A DNA stretch of 64,000 nt from Pseudomonadota bacterium (GCA_023426505.1 JAFAAP010000145.1:10067-74066); one strand, 5' to 3'; shown: positions 35,548-45,865, counted from the stretch's first letter. A program made the numbers and translations. Notes: generated by a model from the sequence alone, not told the origin.

Positions 35548-36330
35548 TTACTCGTTGCGGTTGCCCACGAGGGCGAGCAGGAACTGGAACATGTTGATGA
35601 AGTCCAGGTAGAGCTGCAGGGCGCCGAACACCGACACCTTGGCGGCGGCCTCGGAGTCGAAGTTGCCGTACAGGTACATCTCCTTCAGCTTCTGCGTGTC
35701 GTAAGCCGTAAGGCCCGCGAAGAGCAGCACGCCGACCAGCGAGATGGCGAACTGCAGCGCGCTCGACACGAGGAAGATGTTCACGAGCGAGGCCAGGACG
35801 AGGCCGACCACGCCCATGATCAGGAACGAGCCGATGCCCGACAGGCTGCGGTTCGTGGTGTAGCCCCACAGCGACAGCGAGCCGAAGGCCGCCGCCGTGA
35901 TGAAGAACACCTGCACGACGCTCGCGCCCGTGTAGCGGATGAGCAGCGTCGAGAGCGAGGCGCCCATCACGGCCGCGAAGGCGAAGAAGGTGCCGCGCGC
36001 GGAGGCCGCGCTCATCCGGTCCATCCGGAACGAGAACAGGAAGATGAACGCCAGCGGCGCCAGCGCCACGACCCACATCAGGGGCGAGCCGTAGAGGACG
36101 CGGCCGAACTCGGTCAGATAGACGCCGCCCATGCGGGCCGCGGCCATCGAGGGATCGCTCGTGGTGGCGAGCATGTTGACCCCGAGCGCCACCAGAGCCG
36201 AAATGGCCAGGCCCAGGATCATGTTGTTGTAGACGCCGAGCATGAAGGCGCGCAGGCCCTGGTCGACCTGAGCCGCCGTCCGGGCAAAGCCGGTGCCAGT
36301 GGCGTATTGGTTTTGCTCATACGGTTGCAT
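35548..36330 (-). CDS. Bax inhibitor-1/YccA-family membrane protein
   Basis: 260 residues with seven predicted helices after a soluble N-terminus of about 25 residues. The C-terminal block LTAYDTQKLKEMY, with the conserved Asp pair (the second in LYLDFINMFQFLLAL), forms the pH-sensing, cation-leak gate in the BsYetJ/TMBIM family. In bacteria these are linked to FtsH or to calcium leak and stress. AGGA precedes ATG 36330. A strong terminator ends its transcript at 35489-35521; it appears monocistronic. Confidence 0.92.
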   Translation of the reverse strand: MQPYEQNQYATGTGFARTAAQVDQGLRAFMLGVYNNMILGLAISALVALGVNMLATTSDPSMAAARMGGVYLTEFGRVLYGSPLMWVVALAPLAFIFLFSFRMDRMSAASARGTFFAFAAVMGASLSTLLIRYTGASVVQVFFITAAAFGSLSLWGYTTNRSLSGIGSFLIMGVVGLVLASLVNIFLVSSALQFAISLVGVLLFAGLTAYDTQKLKEMYLYGNFDSEAAAKVSVFGALQLYLDFINMFQFLLALVGNRNE

Positions 36331-36563
36331 CGGAGTCCTTTCTCACGGTGTCCCGTCGTTGTTCCCTCGGAAGGCTGGAGGATCAGCCCCCGGTCGCCGC
36401 AAATCCGGCAACGATCAGAATATGAGAGGTCGGGCCATCTTCCGCAAGAGGGAGGGCCAAGCTTCAAGTCTTCGTGATCCCAGCAGAATTCCTGCCGGTT
36501 GCGCCTTTCTTCGAGAAGAACCGGACGACGTCTTCGTATTGTCTGGCCCTTCGGGCAGAGACG

Positions 36564-39152
36564 TTAAAGATTCCTCAAGTATTGGGCCGGCTTTTGACTC
36601 AGGATGCGCCAGGTTCCCACCAGGCCGAGCCCCACCGCCACCAGGACGGAAAGCCCGGAAGCCAGGAGAGCGCCGGAGAGATCGAGCGAAAAGCTCAGGT
36701 TCATCACCCGTGTGATGATGAAGAAGGCCGCGAGCGTCCCGGCGAGGAGCCCGAACAAAGCCGTCGCCAAGCCCAGAAGCCCGTATTCGAGCGCGTAGGC
36801 CGAGAGCAGCCGGGCGCGGGTGGCACCCAGGGTCTTGAGCACCACCGCGTCGTAGAGGCGGGCCCGGTGACCGGCCGCGAGCGCGCCTGCGAGCACCAGG
36901 AGGCTCGCGATCAGCGCGATGGAGCTCGCGCCCCGGATCGCCATCACGAGCTGCGAGACCACGTCGTTGACTGCGTCGAGCGCGTCCTTCACGCGCACGC
37001 TCGTGACCATCGGATAGGCCTGGGCGGCGCTGCGCAGGATGCGGGCGTCGCTCGCCGCGTCCGAGCCGTTCGGATAGGTGACGGTGGCGAGATGGGTGTG
37101 CGGCGCGCCCGCGAAGGTGTTGGGCGAGAACACCATCACGAAGTTGATGCCCATGGAGCGCCATTCCACGTGGCGCAGGTTGGCGATCGTGGCCGTGATG
37201 TTGCGGCCGAGCACGTTGACCACGATCTCGTCGCCGATCTTGAGGCCGAGGCCCTCCGCGATGCGCTGGTCGAAGGACACGAGGGGCTTGCCGCGGTAAT
37301 CTTCGGGCCACCACTCGCCGGCCACCACCTTGGAGCCTTCGGGCGCCGCCTTCGCGTAGGTGATGCCCCGGTCGCCCTCCAGCACCCAGGAGATGTCCTC
37401 CTCGGCCCTGATCTGGCTCGCCGGGACGCCGCGCAGGGACACGAGGCGCCCGCGCATCATCGGCACGCGCTCGATCTTGGCCTCGGCCTTCTGGCGCTTC
37501 AGGAAATCCTCGAAGGCGTCGGCCTGGGCGTTGGGGATGTCGAGGAAGAAGAAGCTCGGAGCCCGCTCCGGCAGGGTCTGCTGCAGCTGCTGCCTCAGGT
37601 TCGTGTCGATGACCGAGAGCGTCACGAGAAGCGTGATGCCCAGCCCCAGCGACAGGACGAGCGAGGGCGTGAGCGCGCCCGGCCGGTGGATGTTGGAGAG
37701 CGCAAGGCGCGGGGCTGTCCGCCGCGGGCGCGGCAGGCGCTTCGCCGCCGCCATGATGCCGGTCGCCACGAGGCGCAGGAGGACGAAGGAGCAGGCTGCG
37801 GCCGCCACGAACATCAGGGCGATGCGCCGGTCGTAGGCCGCCAGCACCGCGAGCCCCACCAAGGCCGCGACGGAGAGCGCCAGCGCCGCAAGATAGCGCC
37901 TGCGCGGCCAGCGCCGCTCCGGGTCGATCTGGTCGCGGAACAGGCCCGAGACCTGGATATCGTGGGCGCGGCCCAAGGGTCCGAGAGCAAACACGAGCGC
38001 CGTGAGCACGCCGTAGAGCAGCGCGACGCCGAGCTCCGCGACCGCGATGGTGGGCTGGATCGGGATCGGAAGGAGATGGCCGAAGAGGCCCGTGACGATG
38101 AAGGGGAGCGCCGCCCCGACCAGGAGCCCGATGGCGATGCCGATTCCGGCGATGATCATCACCTGCGTGAGGTAGAGCAGCACCACCTGGCCGCCCGGCG
38201 CCCCAAGACTCTTGAGCGTCGCGATCGACGCGCGCTTGCGGTCGACGAATCCGCGCACCGCATTGGCGACGCCGACGCCGCCCACGAGCAGAGCGGTCAG
38301 GCCCACCAGGGTCAGGAACTGGGTGAAGCGCTCGATGTTGCGGGCGAAGCGCGGATCGGCGTTGAGGCGGGTGCGGACGTTCCAGCCCGCCTCCGGCAGC
38401 ACGCGGCCAGCCTCCTCCTCGACCTGCGAGAGCCCCTCCTCGGTGGAGAGGCCGGGCGGCAGGATGACCCGGTAGGTCCAGCGCACGAGGCTTCCGGGCT
38501 GGATCAGGCCCGTGGCCCGCACGGCGTCTTCCGACACGAGGAGCCGCGGCCCGAAGCCGATGCCGCTCGCGATCTTGTCGGGCTCGGACACGAGGCTGGC
38601 GCGCAGCTCGACCGTGGCGTCGCCGACCTTCACGCGCTCGCCGACCTTGAGGTCGAGCCGCGCCAGCAGGGCCGGATCCGCCGCCGCCCCGAAGGCGCCG
38701 TCGCGTTGGCTGAGGAGATCGGTCGGAATCATCGGCGGGTCCGTCTCCAGGGCGCCGACGGTCGGATAGTTCTCATCCACGGCCTTCAGCTCGACCAGGG
38801 CCGAGCCCTTGTCGCCCGCCAGCACCATGGCGCGCATGGACGCGATGGTGTTCACCTGGCCCTTGGACGCGAGAAAGGCCTTCTCCTGCGCATTGGCCTC
38901 CCGCTGGAGCAACGAGAAGGCCATGTCGCCGCCGAGGATCCGGCGGCCCTCGCGGCCGATCCCGTCGGTGAGCGAGCGCGACAGGGAGGAGACGCCCGCG
39001 ATCGCCGCGACGCCGAGCGCGATGCAGGCGAGGAAGATGCCGAAGCCTTTGAGCCCGCCGCGCAATTCGCGCAGGGCGAGGCGCAGCACGAGGGGAAGGC
39101 GGGAGCCTGAGCCCGGCTGGCGCCGGGGCTTGGCCGGAATGGTGCCGTGCAT
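36564..39152 (-). CDS. FtsX-family ABC exporter permease (YbbP-like)
   Basis: 862 residues. The N-terminal helix FGIFLACIALGVAAIAGVSS is followed by a large periplasmic domain (about 60-270), three helices, a middle helix pair, a second periplasmic domain (about 500-690) and three C-terminal helices, i.e. a duplicated FtsX/MacB-like fold with about ten helices. It pairs with the ATPase gene 15 bases upstream and with the divergent esterase, the E. coli ybbA-ybbP/tesA arrangement. The role of YbbAP is lipid- or hydrophobic-compound related; exact cargo unknown. Confidence 0.9.
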   Translation of the reverse strand: MHGTIPAKPRRQPGSGSRLPLVLRLALRELRGGLKGFGIFLACIALGVAAIAGVSSLSRSLTDGIGREGRRILGGDMAFSLLQREANAQEKAFLASKGQVNTIASMRAMVLAGDKGSALVELKAVDENYPTVGALETDPPMIPTDLLSQRDGAFGAAADPALLARLDLKVGERVKVGDATVELRASLVSEPDKIASGIGFGPRLLVSEDAVRATGLIQPGSLVRWTYRVILPPGLSTEEGLSQVEEEAGRVLPEAGWNVRTRLNADPRFARNIERFTQFLTLVGLTALLVGGVGVANAVRGFVDRKRASIATLKSLGAPGGQVVLLYLTQVMIIAGIGIAIGLLVGAALPFIVTGLFGHLLPIPIQPTIAVAELGVALLYGVLTALVFALGPLGRAHDIQVSGLFRDQIDPERRWPRRRYLAALALSVAALVGLAVLAAYDRRIALMFVAAAACSFVLLRLVATGIMAAAKRLPRPRRTAPRLALSNIHRPGALTPSLVLSLGLGITLLVTLSVIDTNLRQQLQQTLPERAPSFFFLDIPNAQADAFEDFLKRQKAEAKIERVPMMRGRLVSLRGVPASQIRAEEDISWVLEGDRGITYAKAAPEGSKVVAGEWWPEDYRGKPLVSFDQRIAEGLGLKIGDEIVVNVLGRNITATIANLRHVEWRSMGINFVMVFSPNTFAGAPHTHLATVTYPNGSDAASDARILRSAAQAYPMVTSVRVKDALDAVNDVVSQLVMAIRGASSIALIASLLVLAGALAAGHRARLYDAVVLKTLGATRARLLSAYALEYGLLGLATALFGLLAGTLAAFFIITRVMNLSFSLDLSGALLASGLSVLVAVGLGLVGTWRILSQKPAQYLRNL

Positions 39153-39167
39153 GTCGGTCCCGCCCCC

Positions 39168-39854
<687 letters not shown>

Positions 39855-39929
39855 GCCCGATGACCCGATCTGTTGTGAGATTTTGCCGAGACTCCCGGCA
39901 CCGTTCGAAGACATATGGGAAGCATATCG

Positions 39930-40592
39930 ATGAAGCGCCAATCCGGCCCGTTCATGACGATCATATTTGCGTGTGCGGCCGCCCTTGCGGCCGTGGTCGT
40001 CCCGGCTCACGCTCCGTTGGCGCAGGGCCAGCCGATCCGCCTCGTGGCGCTGGGCGACAGCCTCACGGCGGGCTACGGGCTGCCCCAGGAAGCGGCCTTT
40101 CCGGTGGTCCTCGAACGGGCCCTGAAGGCGAAGGGCTACAACGTGGAGGTCGCCAATGCGGGCGTCTCGGGCGACACCGCCTCGGCGGGCCTCGACCGGC
40201 TCGACTGGTCGGTGCCGGACGGGACGGACGGCGTGATCGTCGAGCTCGGCGCCAACGACATGCTGCGCGGCGTCGATCCGTCCGTGCCGAGGAAAGCCAT
40301 CGACGGCATCGTCGAGCGCCTGAAGCAGCGCGGCATCCCGGTGATGCTCGCCGGCATGTTGGCCTCGCGCAACCTGGGCGCGGACTATGCCCAAAAATTC
40401 GACAGCCTCTATCCGGAGATTGCGAGGAAGCACGACCTTGTGCTCTACCCCTTCTTCCTGGACGGAGTCGCCGGCGAACGGTCCCTCAACCTTCAGGACG
40501 GGATCCACCCGACCGCGAAGGGCGTCGAGATCATCGTCGCGCGCATCCTGCCCACCGTCGAACGATTTATCGCCACCCTGTCGAAGCGCTGA
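39930..40592 (+). CDS. tesA: Periplasmic SGNH-family esterase/thioesterase I (TesA-like)
   Basis: 220 residues. A signal peptide (about 1-32, ending APLAQG) precedes SGNH block I LVALGDSLTAGYGLP, block II with the oxyanion Gly, block III GAND in VIVELGANDML, and block V DGIHPTAKG carrying the catalytic Asp and His. This is the TesA arylesterase/lysophospholipase L1 family, which acts in the periplasm. ATG 39930 has GGAAG seven bases upstream. It is divergent from the YbbAP-like exporter, a conserved neighbourhood. Confidence 0.9.
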   Translation: MKRQSGPFMTIIFACAAALAAVVVPAHAPLAQGQPIRLVALGDSLTAGYGLPQEAAFPVVLERALKAKGYNVEVANAGVSGDTASAGLDRLDWSVPDGTDGVIVELGANDMLRGVDPSVPRKAIDGIVERLKQRGIPVMLAGMLASRNLGADYAQKFDSLYPEIARKHDLVLYPFFLDGVAGERSLNLQDGIHPTAKGVEIIVARILPTVERFIATLSKR

Positions 40593-40655
40593 CGTCCGTC
40601 CGCGCTCACCCCGAGCCTTGAACGCGGCGGGCTCCCCGCCGCGAGGAGCCTTGCC

Positions 40656-41702
40656 ATGGAATACCGCCGCCTCGGCCGCACCGACCTCAATGTCAGCCTC
40701 ATCTGCCTCGGGACCATGACCTGGGGCCAGCAGAACACGGAGGCCGAGGGCCACGCGCAGATGGACTACGCCCTCGACCGGGGCATCAACTTCTTCGACA
40801 CGGCGGAACTCTATTCCATTCCCCCGCGGGCGGAGACCCAAGGCTCCACGGAGCGGATCATCGGCTCCTGGTTCAAGGCCCGGGGCAACCGCGACAAGGT
40901 GATCTTGGCGTCGAAGGTGGTCGGCCGCTCGGAGAACACCTGGTTCCGGGACGACGGCTCGCCGGCCGAGCTCTCCCGCGCCCAGATCGAGGAGGCGGTG
41001 AACAAGAGCCTGAAGCGGCTCCAGACGGACTACATCGATCTCTACCAGATCCACTGGCCCGACCGGCCGATGCCCTGGGGCTCCAACCCGACGATCTTCC
41101 ATCGCAAGGAATCGGACTTCCACCCGATCCAGGAGACGCTGGAGATCATGCGCGACCTCGTGAAGGCCGGGAAGATCCGCCATCTCGGCCTCTCGAACGA
41201 GAGCGCCTGGGGCGCCATGACGTTCCTGAAAGGCGCCGAGGCCGACCCGTCCCTGCCGCGGGTGCAGTCGATCCAGAACGCCTACAACCTCCTCAACCGC
41301 ACCTACGAGGTGGCGCTCGCCGAGGTGAGCATGCGCGAGGAGGTGGGCCTGCTGGCCTATTCGCCGCTCGCCCAGGGCTACCTGACCGGCAAGTACCTCG
41401 ACGGCGCCCGGCCCGCAGGCGCGCGCACCACGCTGTTCAATCGCGGCCAGCGCTACGAGACCCCCGGCGCCGAGCCGGCGGTCCGCAAATACGTGGCGCT
41501 CGCCCGCGAGTTCGGCCTCGATCCGGCCCAGATGGCCATCGCCTTCGCCAATTCCCGCCCCTTCGTGGCCTCGACCATCATCGGCGCAACCTCGATGGAG
41601 CAGCTGAAGGCCGATATCGGGTCGATCGACGTGAGGATCACGCCGGAGCTGGAGGAGCGCATCGACGCGATCCACCTGCAGCACTGCAATCCGTGTCCGT
41701 AA
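40656..41702 (+). CDS. Aldo/keto reductase, Tas-like
   Basis: 348 residues. The TIM-barrel catalytic residues are in FFDTAELYS (Asp and Tyr), LASKVVG (Lys) and YQIHWPDRP (His), with C-terminal NADP-binding SIIGATSMEQLKADIG-like block (here TIIGATSMEQLKADIG). The insert with NTWFRDDG and GSNPTIFHRKE is typical of Tas-type reductases. Physiological substrate unknown; carbonyl detoxification is likely. Genes on the same strand follow after a palindromic repeat, so it may be monocistronic. Confidence 0.9.
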   Translation: MEYRRLGRTDLNVSLICLGTMTWGQQNTEAEGHAQMDYALDRGINFFDTAELYSIPPRAETQGSTERIIGSWFKARGNRDKVILASKVVGRSENTWFRDDGSPAELSRAQIEEAVNKSLKRLQTDYIDLYQIHWPDRPMPWGSNPTIFHRKESDFHPIQETLEIMRDLVKAGKIRHLGLSNESAWGAMTFLKGAEADPSLPRVQSIQNAYNLLNRTYEVALAEVSMREEVGLLAYSPLAQGYLTGKYLDGARPAGARTTLFNRGQRYETPGAEPAVRKYVALAREFGLDPAQMAIAFANSRPFVASTIIGATSMEQLKADIGSIDVRITPELEERIDAIHLQHCNPCP

Positions 41703-41722
41703 CCCTCGTTACGGCCTTCTGC

Positions 41723-41753
41723 GTCATCCCCGGGACAAACCTGGGGATGACGA
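41723..41753. repeat. Dispersed palindrome, GTCATCCCC family
   Basis: Perfect 10-base arms CGTCATCCCC and GGGGATGACG surround an 11-base loop, 20 bases after the aldo/keto reductase stop. The same GTCATCCCCGG arms recur at 42423-42457. Such elements typically sit just past stop codons and may serve as transcript ends. Confidence 0.7.
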
Positions 41754-41880
41754 CGGCGAGCGCAACGGTTGTCCCCGGAACAAATGCGACTGTTGATCGT
41801 CTGATTCTGCATCTTGCGGGGCCGGTCCGCCTGCCCTCATGATCGCGTATCAAGAGTCCGCCAGGCTCAGGAGGTGCCGT

Positions 41881-42414
41881 ATGCCACGCCTGTTCACCGG
41901 CATCGAGATCCCGGCCGAGATCGGCCTTCAGCTCTCGAGCTATCGTGGCGGCCTGCCCGGGGCGCGCTGGATCGATCCCGAGAACTACCACATCACCCTC
42001 CGGTTCATCGGCGACATCGATGTCAGCACGGCGCGCGACGTGTACTCGATCCTGGGCGACACCCGGCGGCGCGATCCGTTCACGGTGACCATCGAGGGGC
42101 TCGACACCTTCGGGGGCGAGCGTCCCCGGGTGGTCTTCGCCCGCGCCGGCAACGGGGACCTCACCGACATGCACCAGGAGCAGGAGCGCCTGATCCGCCG
42201 GGTCGGCCTGCCGCCGGAGCGGCGCAAGTTCACCCCGCACGTGACCCTGGCGCGCCTGCGGGACTCCTCCCCCATCGACGTGGCCGACTACTTCGCCACC
42301 CGGGGGCACTTTCCCCGGCTGACCTTCACGGCCCGCCGCTTCGTGCTGTTCTCGTCCCGCGACTCGGTCGGCGGCGGCCCCTACGTGGTCGAGGCGGCTT
42401 ACCCTCTGGGTTGA
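41881..42414 (+). CDS. thpR: RNA 2',3'-cyclic phosphodiesterase (ThpR/LigT)
   Basis: 177 residues. The two HxTx motifs of the 2H phosphoesterase family are HITL (about residue 37) and HVTL (about 120). RLFTGIEIPAEI at the start and GARWIDPENYHITLRFIGD are diagnostic of ThpR, which hydrolyses 2',3'-cyclic phosphate RNA ends to 2'-phosphate. AGGAGG six bases upstream fixes ATG 41881. A palindrome follows its stop by eight bases, so the next gene may be separately expressed. Confidence 0.92.
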   Translation: MPRLFTGIEIPAEIGLQLSSYRGGLPGARWIDPENYHITLRFIGDIDVSTARDVYSILGDTRRRDPFTVTIEGLDTFGGERPRVVFARAGNGDLTDMHQEQERLIRRVGLPPERRKFTPHVTLARLRDSSPIDVADYFATRGHFPRLTFTARRFVLFSSRDSVGGGPYVVEAAYPLG

Positions 42415-42422
42415 GGCTGCCT

Positions 42423-42457
42423 GTCATCCCCGGCAGCCCGAAAGGGCCGGGGATGAC
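42423..42457. repeat. Dispersed palindrome, GTCATCCCC family, second copy
   Basis: Arms GTCATCCCCGG (42423-42433) and CCGGGGATGAC (42447-42457) are perfect; the loop differs from the copy at 41723-41753. It begins eight bases after the ThpR stop. Confidence 0.7.
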
Positions 42458-42516
42458 ACCAAAGCGCCTGATCCCGAGCCTCGACGCAACGGCCAAGGTT
42501 GCTTAAACCTCGGGCC

Positions 42517-43110
42517 ATGGCATCCATCATCTTCCTCACCCACCCCGAAGTCGTCATCGACCCGGACGTCCCGGTCCCGGAGTGGCCACTCAGCCCGGTC
42601 GGGCGCGCGCGGGCGGAGCGCTTCGCCGAGATGCTCGTCGGGCGTGGTGTCACGGCGGTCCATGCCTCGACCGAGCAAAAGGCCATGGACGGGGCCGCGA
42701 TCGTGGCCGGGCGTCTCGGTCTGCCCTACGGCACCGACGAGCATCTCGGCGAGAACGACCGCTCGGCCACAGGCTATCTCGCGCCGCCCGAGTTCTGGGA
42801 GGTGGTGAAGGAATTCTTCGGCCGGCCGCACGAGAGCATCCGGGGCTGGGAGCGCGCCATCGATGCGCAGTCCCGCATCGTCGGGGCGGTGACCCGTGTC
42901 GCCCGCGAGGATGAGACCGAAGGCGACCTCGTCATCGTGTCCCACGGGGGCGTCGGCGCATTGCTGACCGCCCATCTCCAGAAGGTCGAGATCGGCCGGG
43001 AGAGCCGCCCGTCCCATCCGGGCGGGGGCTGCTTTATCGTGTTCGACCGCGACACCTTCGCGATCCGGCAGGACTGGCGCGCGATCGAGGACGGGCTCGG
43101 CGCGATCTGA
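42517..43110 (+). CDS. Histidine-phosphatase-fold protein with altered active-site motif
   Basis: 197 residues. The fold is recognisable from PLSPVGRARAERFAEML, a VHASTEQKAMDGA segment and LVIVSHGGVGALLT. The family's N-terminal RHG motif is replaced by THP in IIFLTHPEVVID, so the phosphate-binding Arg and the Gly are missing while the nucleophilic His and the second His (VSHGG) remain. It may be a weak or different phosphatase, or a binding protein. ATG 42517 is the first ATG of the frame; a TTG lies 18 bases upstream. Confidence 0.78.
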   Translation: MASIIFLTHPEVVIDPDVPVPEWPLSPVGRARAERFAEMLVGRGVTAVHASTEQKAMDGAAIVAGRLGLPYGTDEHLGENDRSATGYLAPPEFWEVVKEFFGRPHESIRGWERAIDAQSRIVGAVTRVAREDETEGDLVIVSHGGVGALLTAHLQKVEIGRESRPSHPGGGCFIVFDRDTFAIRQDWRAIEDGLGAI

Positions 43111-43183
43111 AGGCTTGCCAGGCGGGCTGCGGGGGACTAGCCCCTGCCCTCGACCGATCACCCGCGAAGAGGCGCCCGCACCG

Positions 43184-44197
43184 ATGAGCCGCACCAGCAT
43201 GGCCCGATTGATGCCCGGCATCGCCCTGTGCGGGGCCATCGCGCTCGCGGCCATGGGGCTCCAGCACCTGGAAGAGGCCTGGACGGGGCGGCCGTGGCTG
43301 GAGGCGCTCGTGATCGCGATCCTCGTCGGCACGGTCATCCGCACGGCCTGGACGCCGGATGCGCGTTTCGCGTCCGGCATCGGCTTCTCGGCCAAGATGC
43401 TGCTGGAGGTGGCCGTGATGCTGTTAGGCGCCTCGATCAGCTTCCAGGCCGTCATGCAGGCGGGGCTCGGCTTGATCCTCGGCATCGCGGTCGTGGTCGC
43501 CGTGGCGATCGGGGCGAGCTACGGCCTGTGCCGGCTGCTCGGCCTGCCCAAGCGCATGGCCGTGCTGGTCGCCTGCGGCAACTCGATCTGCGGAAACTCG
43601 GCCATCGCGGCGGTGGCGCCGGTGATCGGCGCCAAACCGGAGGACGTGGCCTCCTCCATCGCCTTCACGGCGATCCTCGGGGTGATCGTGGTCCTGGGCC
43701 TGCCCCTGCTGGTGCCGGTGCTCGGCCTGTCGGAGACGCAGTACGGGGTGCTGGCGGGCCTGACCGTCTATGCGGTGCCGCAGGTGCTCGCCGCCACTTT
43801 GCCCGTCGGCATGGTGAGCACCCAGCTCGGCACCCTGGTGAAGCTGGTGCGGGTCCTGATGCTCGGCCCCGTGGTGATCGGGCTCTCGCTCGCCACGGGC
43901 CGCGATGGGGCGAGCCGGCCGGGCTTCTCGCTCAACCGTTTCGTGCCCTGGTTCATCATCGGGTTTTTGGGCCTCGCGGCCCTGCGCTCGGCGGGCCTCA
44001 TCCCCGACATGGTGCTGAAGGCCGTCATGCCGCTCGCCACGATCCTCACCGTCGTCTCGATGGCGGCGTTGGGGCTCGGCGTGGACCTCAAGGTCCTGGG
44101 CCGCGTCGGCGGGCGGGTGACGCTCGCCGTGACCCTGTCGCTGTTGGTGCTGCTCACGATCAGCCTCGGATTGATCCGAATGCTCGGGGTGGCGTGA
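43184..44197 (+). CDS. YeiH-family putative sulfate exporter
   Basis: 337 residues with about ten helices. The family blocks [20 protein letters not shown] and [20 protein letters not shown] are clear, with the latter holding the paired CGNS motifs, and [20 protein letters not shown] follows. The YeiH/PSE family is named for a sulfate-export role in sulfonate users, but this is unproved in general. No taurine or cysteate genes lie nearby. Start ATG 43184 is the family-like one; ATG 43199 is possible. Confidence 0.88.
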   Translation: MSRTSMARLMPGIALCGAIALAAMGLQHLEEAWTGRPWLEALVIAILVGTVIRTAWTPDARFASGIGFSAKMLLEVAVMLLGASISFQAVMQAGLGLILGIAVVVAVAIGASYGLCRLLGLPKRMAVLVACGNSICGNSAIAAVAPVIGAKPEDVASSIAFTAILGVIVVLGLPLLVPVLGLSETQYGVLAGLTVYAVPQVLAATLPVGMVSTQLGTLVKLVRVLMLGPVVIGLSLATGRDGASRPGFSLNRFVPWFIIGFLGLAALRSAGLIPDMVLKAVMPLATILTVVSMAALGLGVDLKVLGRVGGRVTLAVTLSLLVLLTISLGLIRMLGVA

Positions 44198-44273
44198 CGC
44201 TTCAGGTCTTGAAAGACGTCGCGCGAGGCCAATCACTAAGGGATCATCGATCCCACGCGAAAAGCCCTCTCCC

Positions 44274-44579
44274 ATGAAGCCTCTCAGCGACGGCGAACGC
44301 GCCGAAATCCTCCCCGCTCTCGACGGCTGGACCCTGGTCGAGGGCCGCGACGCGCTTCACAAGCGCTTCGTCTTCGACGACTTCAACGCCGCCTTCGGGT
44401 GGATGGCGCGGGTCGCGCTCGTGGCCGAGCAGATGAACCACCATCCGGAATGGTTCAACGTCTACAACAAGGTCGACGTGACCCTCTCGACCCATGACGC
44501 GAACGGCCTCACCCGCCGCGACGTGGAGCTGGCCCAGCGCATGGACCAGTTCGCCGCCGGCCTCGCCAGGGCGCGGTGA
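44274..44579 (+). CDS. phhB: Pterin-4a-carbinolamine dehydratase
   Basis: 101 residues. [20 protein letters not shown] contains the three catalytic His region of the PCD/DCoH family, followed by [17 protein letters not shown]. It dehydrates 4a-hydroxytetrahydrobiopterin, normally supporting phenylalanine hydroxylase; no hydroxylase gene is in the window, and many bacteria keep this gene for other pterin recycling. It is followed after one base by the GFA gene, so translation is coupled. Confidence 0.93.
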   Translation: MKPLSDGERAEILPALDGWTLVEGRDALHKRFVFDDFNAAFGWMARVALVAEQMNHHPEWFNVYNKVDVTLSTHDANGLTRRDVELAQRMDQFAAGLARAR

Positions 44580-44580
44580 C

Positions 44581-44988
44581 ATGACGGAGATGCGGATCCT
44601 CAAGGGAAGCTGCGCCTGCGGCCGGGTGACCTTCGAGGCACGGGGCGAGCCGAAGCGGGTCGGCCTGTGCCATTGCATGACCTGCCGCAAGATCAGCGGC
44701 AGCGCCTTCAATGCCTTCGTGATCTACCCGGCCGACCGGGTGACGGTCAGCGGCGAGGTCTCGCGGTGGTCGGCGACGGCCGAATCCCAGCGCGGCTTCT
44801 GCCCTGTCTGCGGCTCGCCGGTCTTCGACCTGGATGCGGCCGACGAGATCGAGCTCACGCTCGGCACCTTTGACGCCCCCAACCTGTTCACCCCCACCTA
44901 CGAAGGCTGGGCGGTCCGGCGCGAACACTGGGTCAGGACGCCGGACCTGATCTCCTACCCGGAGAACCGGGGCGAGAAGACCTCCTGA
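44581..44988 (+). CDS. GFA-family zinc protein
   Basis: 135 residues. Zinc-binding Cys motifs are GSCACGRVTFEA, GLCHCMTCRKISGSAF and RGFCPVCGSPVF. It belongs to the same superfamily as the protein at 4492-4917 but is a different subgroup by spacing. The ATG is one base after the stop of the pterin dehydratase gene. Function is unproved; reported roles range from formaldehyde handling to simple zinc-bound small-molecule enzymes. Confidence 0.9.
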   Translation: MTEMRILKGSCACGRVTFEARGEPKRVGLCHCMTCRKISGSAFNAFVIYPADRVTVSGEVSRWSATAESQRGFCPVCGSPVFDLDAADEIELTLGTFDAPNLFTPTYEGWAVRREHWVRTPDLISYPENRGEKTS

Positions 44989-44995
44989 GGGAGGT

Positions 44996-45781
44996 CTATT
45001 TCGGCTGCATGCGCAGCGCCCCGTCGAGGCGGATCGCCTCGCCGTTGAGCATGTCGTTCTCGATGATCGCCTTCACCAGGGTGGCGTATTCCTCCGGCCG
45101 GCCGAGGCGGGACGGGAACGGCACGTTGGCCTCGAGCGCCTTGCGGTAATCCTCCGCGATGCCCTCGAAAAGCGGCGTGTGGAACAGTCCCGGCATGATG
45201 GTCATGACCCGGATGCCGAAGCCCGAGAGGTCGCGGGCGACCGGCAGGGTGAGGCCGAGCACGCCGCCCTTGGAGGCCGAATAGGCCGCCTGCCCGATCT
45301 GCCCGTCCTGCGCGGCGACGGACGCCGTGTTGACGATCACGCCGCGCCCGCCGTCCGGGGTGACCGGGTCGAGCCCGGCCATGGCGGCGGCGCATTTCGA
45401 AATCATCGCATAGGTGCCGATGAGGTTGATCTCGACGGCGCGCCGAAAGGACGCGACATCGTGCGCGATCAGCTCGCCGGTCTCGCGCTTCTTGGTGACC
45501 GTGCGCTTGCCCGGCGCGATGCCGGCGCAGTTGACGAGGATGCGCTCGATGCCGTGGGCCGCCCGGGCCTGGGCGAGAGCCGCATCGATCGACGCCTCGT
45601 CGGTCACGTCCGCCCGGCAGAAGACCCCGCCGATCTCGCGGGCGACCTCGCCGCCGCGCTCGGCGTTCATGTCGAGGATCGCGACCTTCGCGCCCTGCGC
45701 GGCCAGCATGCGGGCGGTGGCCTCGCCGAGGCCGGAGGCGGCGCCGGTCACGACGGCTGCCATAGATTCGTCGAGCTTCAT
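44996..45781 (-). CDS. Short-chain dehydrogenase, 3-hydroxyacyl-CoA dehydrogenase type II-like
   Basis: 261 residues. NAD-binding TGAASGLG at the N-terminus, LVNCAGI in the middle, and catalytic Tyr-Lys in AAYSASKGG with Ser in NTASVAA. The spelling AQDGQIGQAAYSASKGGVLG and RDLSGFGIRVMTIMPGLFHT match the HSD17B10/HBDH-like subgroup that oxidises (S)-3-hydroxyacyl-CoA or hydroxysteroids. Start is ATG 45781 with GAGGAG 11 bases upstream. It is convergent with the GFA gene with seven bases between stops. Confidence 0.88.
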   Translation of the reverse strand: MKLDESMAAVVTGAASGLGEATARMLAAQGAKVAILDMNAERGGEVAREIGGVFCRADVTDEASIDAALAQARAAHGIERILVNCAGIAPGKRTVTKKRETGELIAHDVASFRRAVEINLIGTYAMISKCAAAMAGLDPVTPDGGRGVIVNTASVAAQDGQIGQAAYSASKGGVLGLTLPVARDLSGFGIRVMTIMPGLFHTPLFEGIAEDYRKALEANVPFPSRLGRPEEYATLVKAIIENDMLNGEAIRLDGALRMQPK

Positions 45782-45865
45782 GGGTTTTCTCACTCCTCAG
45801 GATGGGGTCTGTTTAAGCCATCCCGCCCCGAGGGCGAAGCGAGTTTATCGAAGGAGCACGACGGC

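Noticed and set aside
36474..39110. Long plus-strand frame opposite the FtsX-type permease
   Set aside because: Low-complexity, charged and antisense to a conserved gene.
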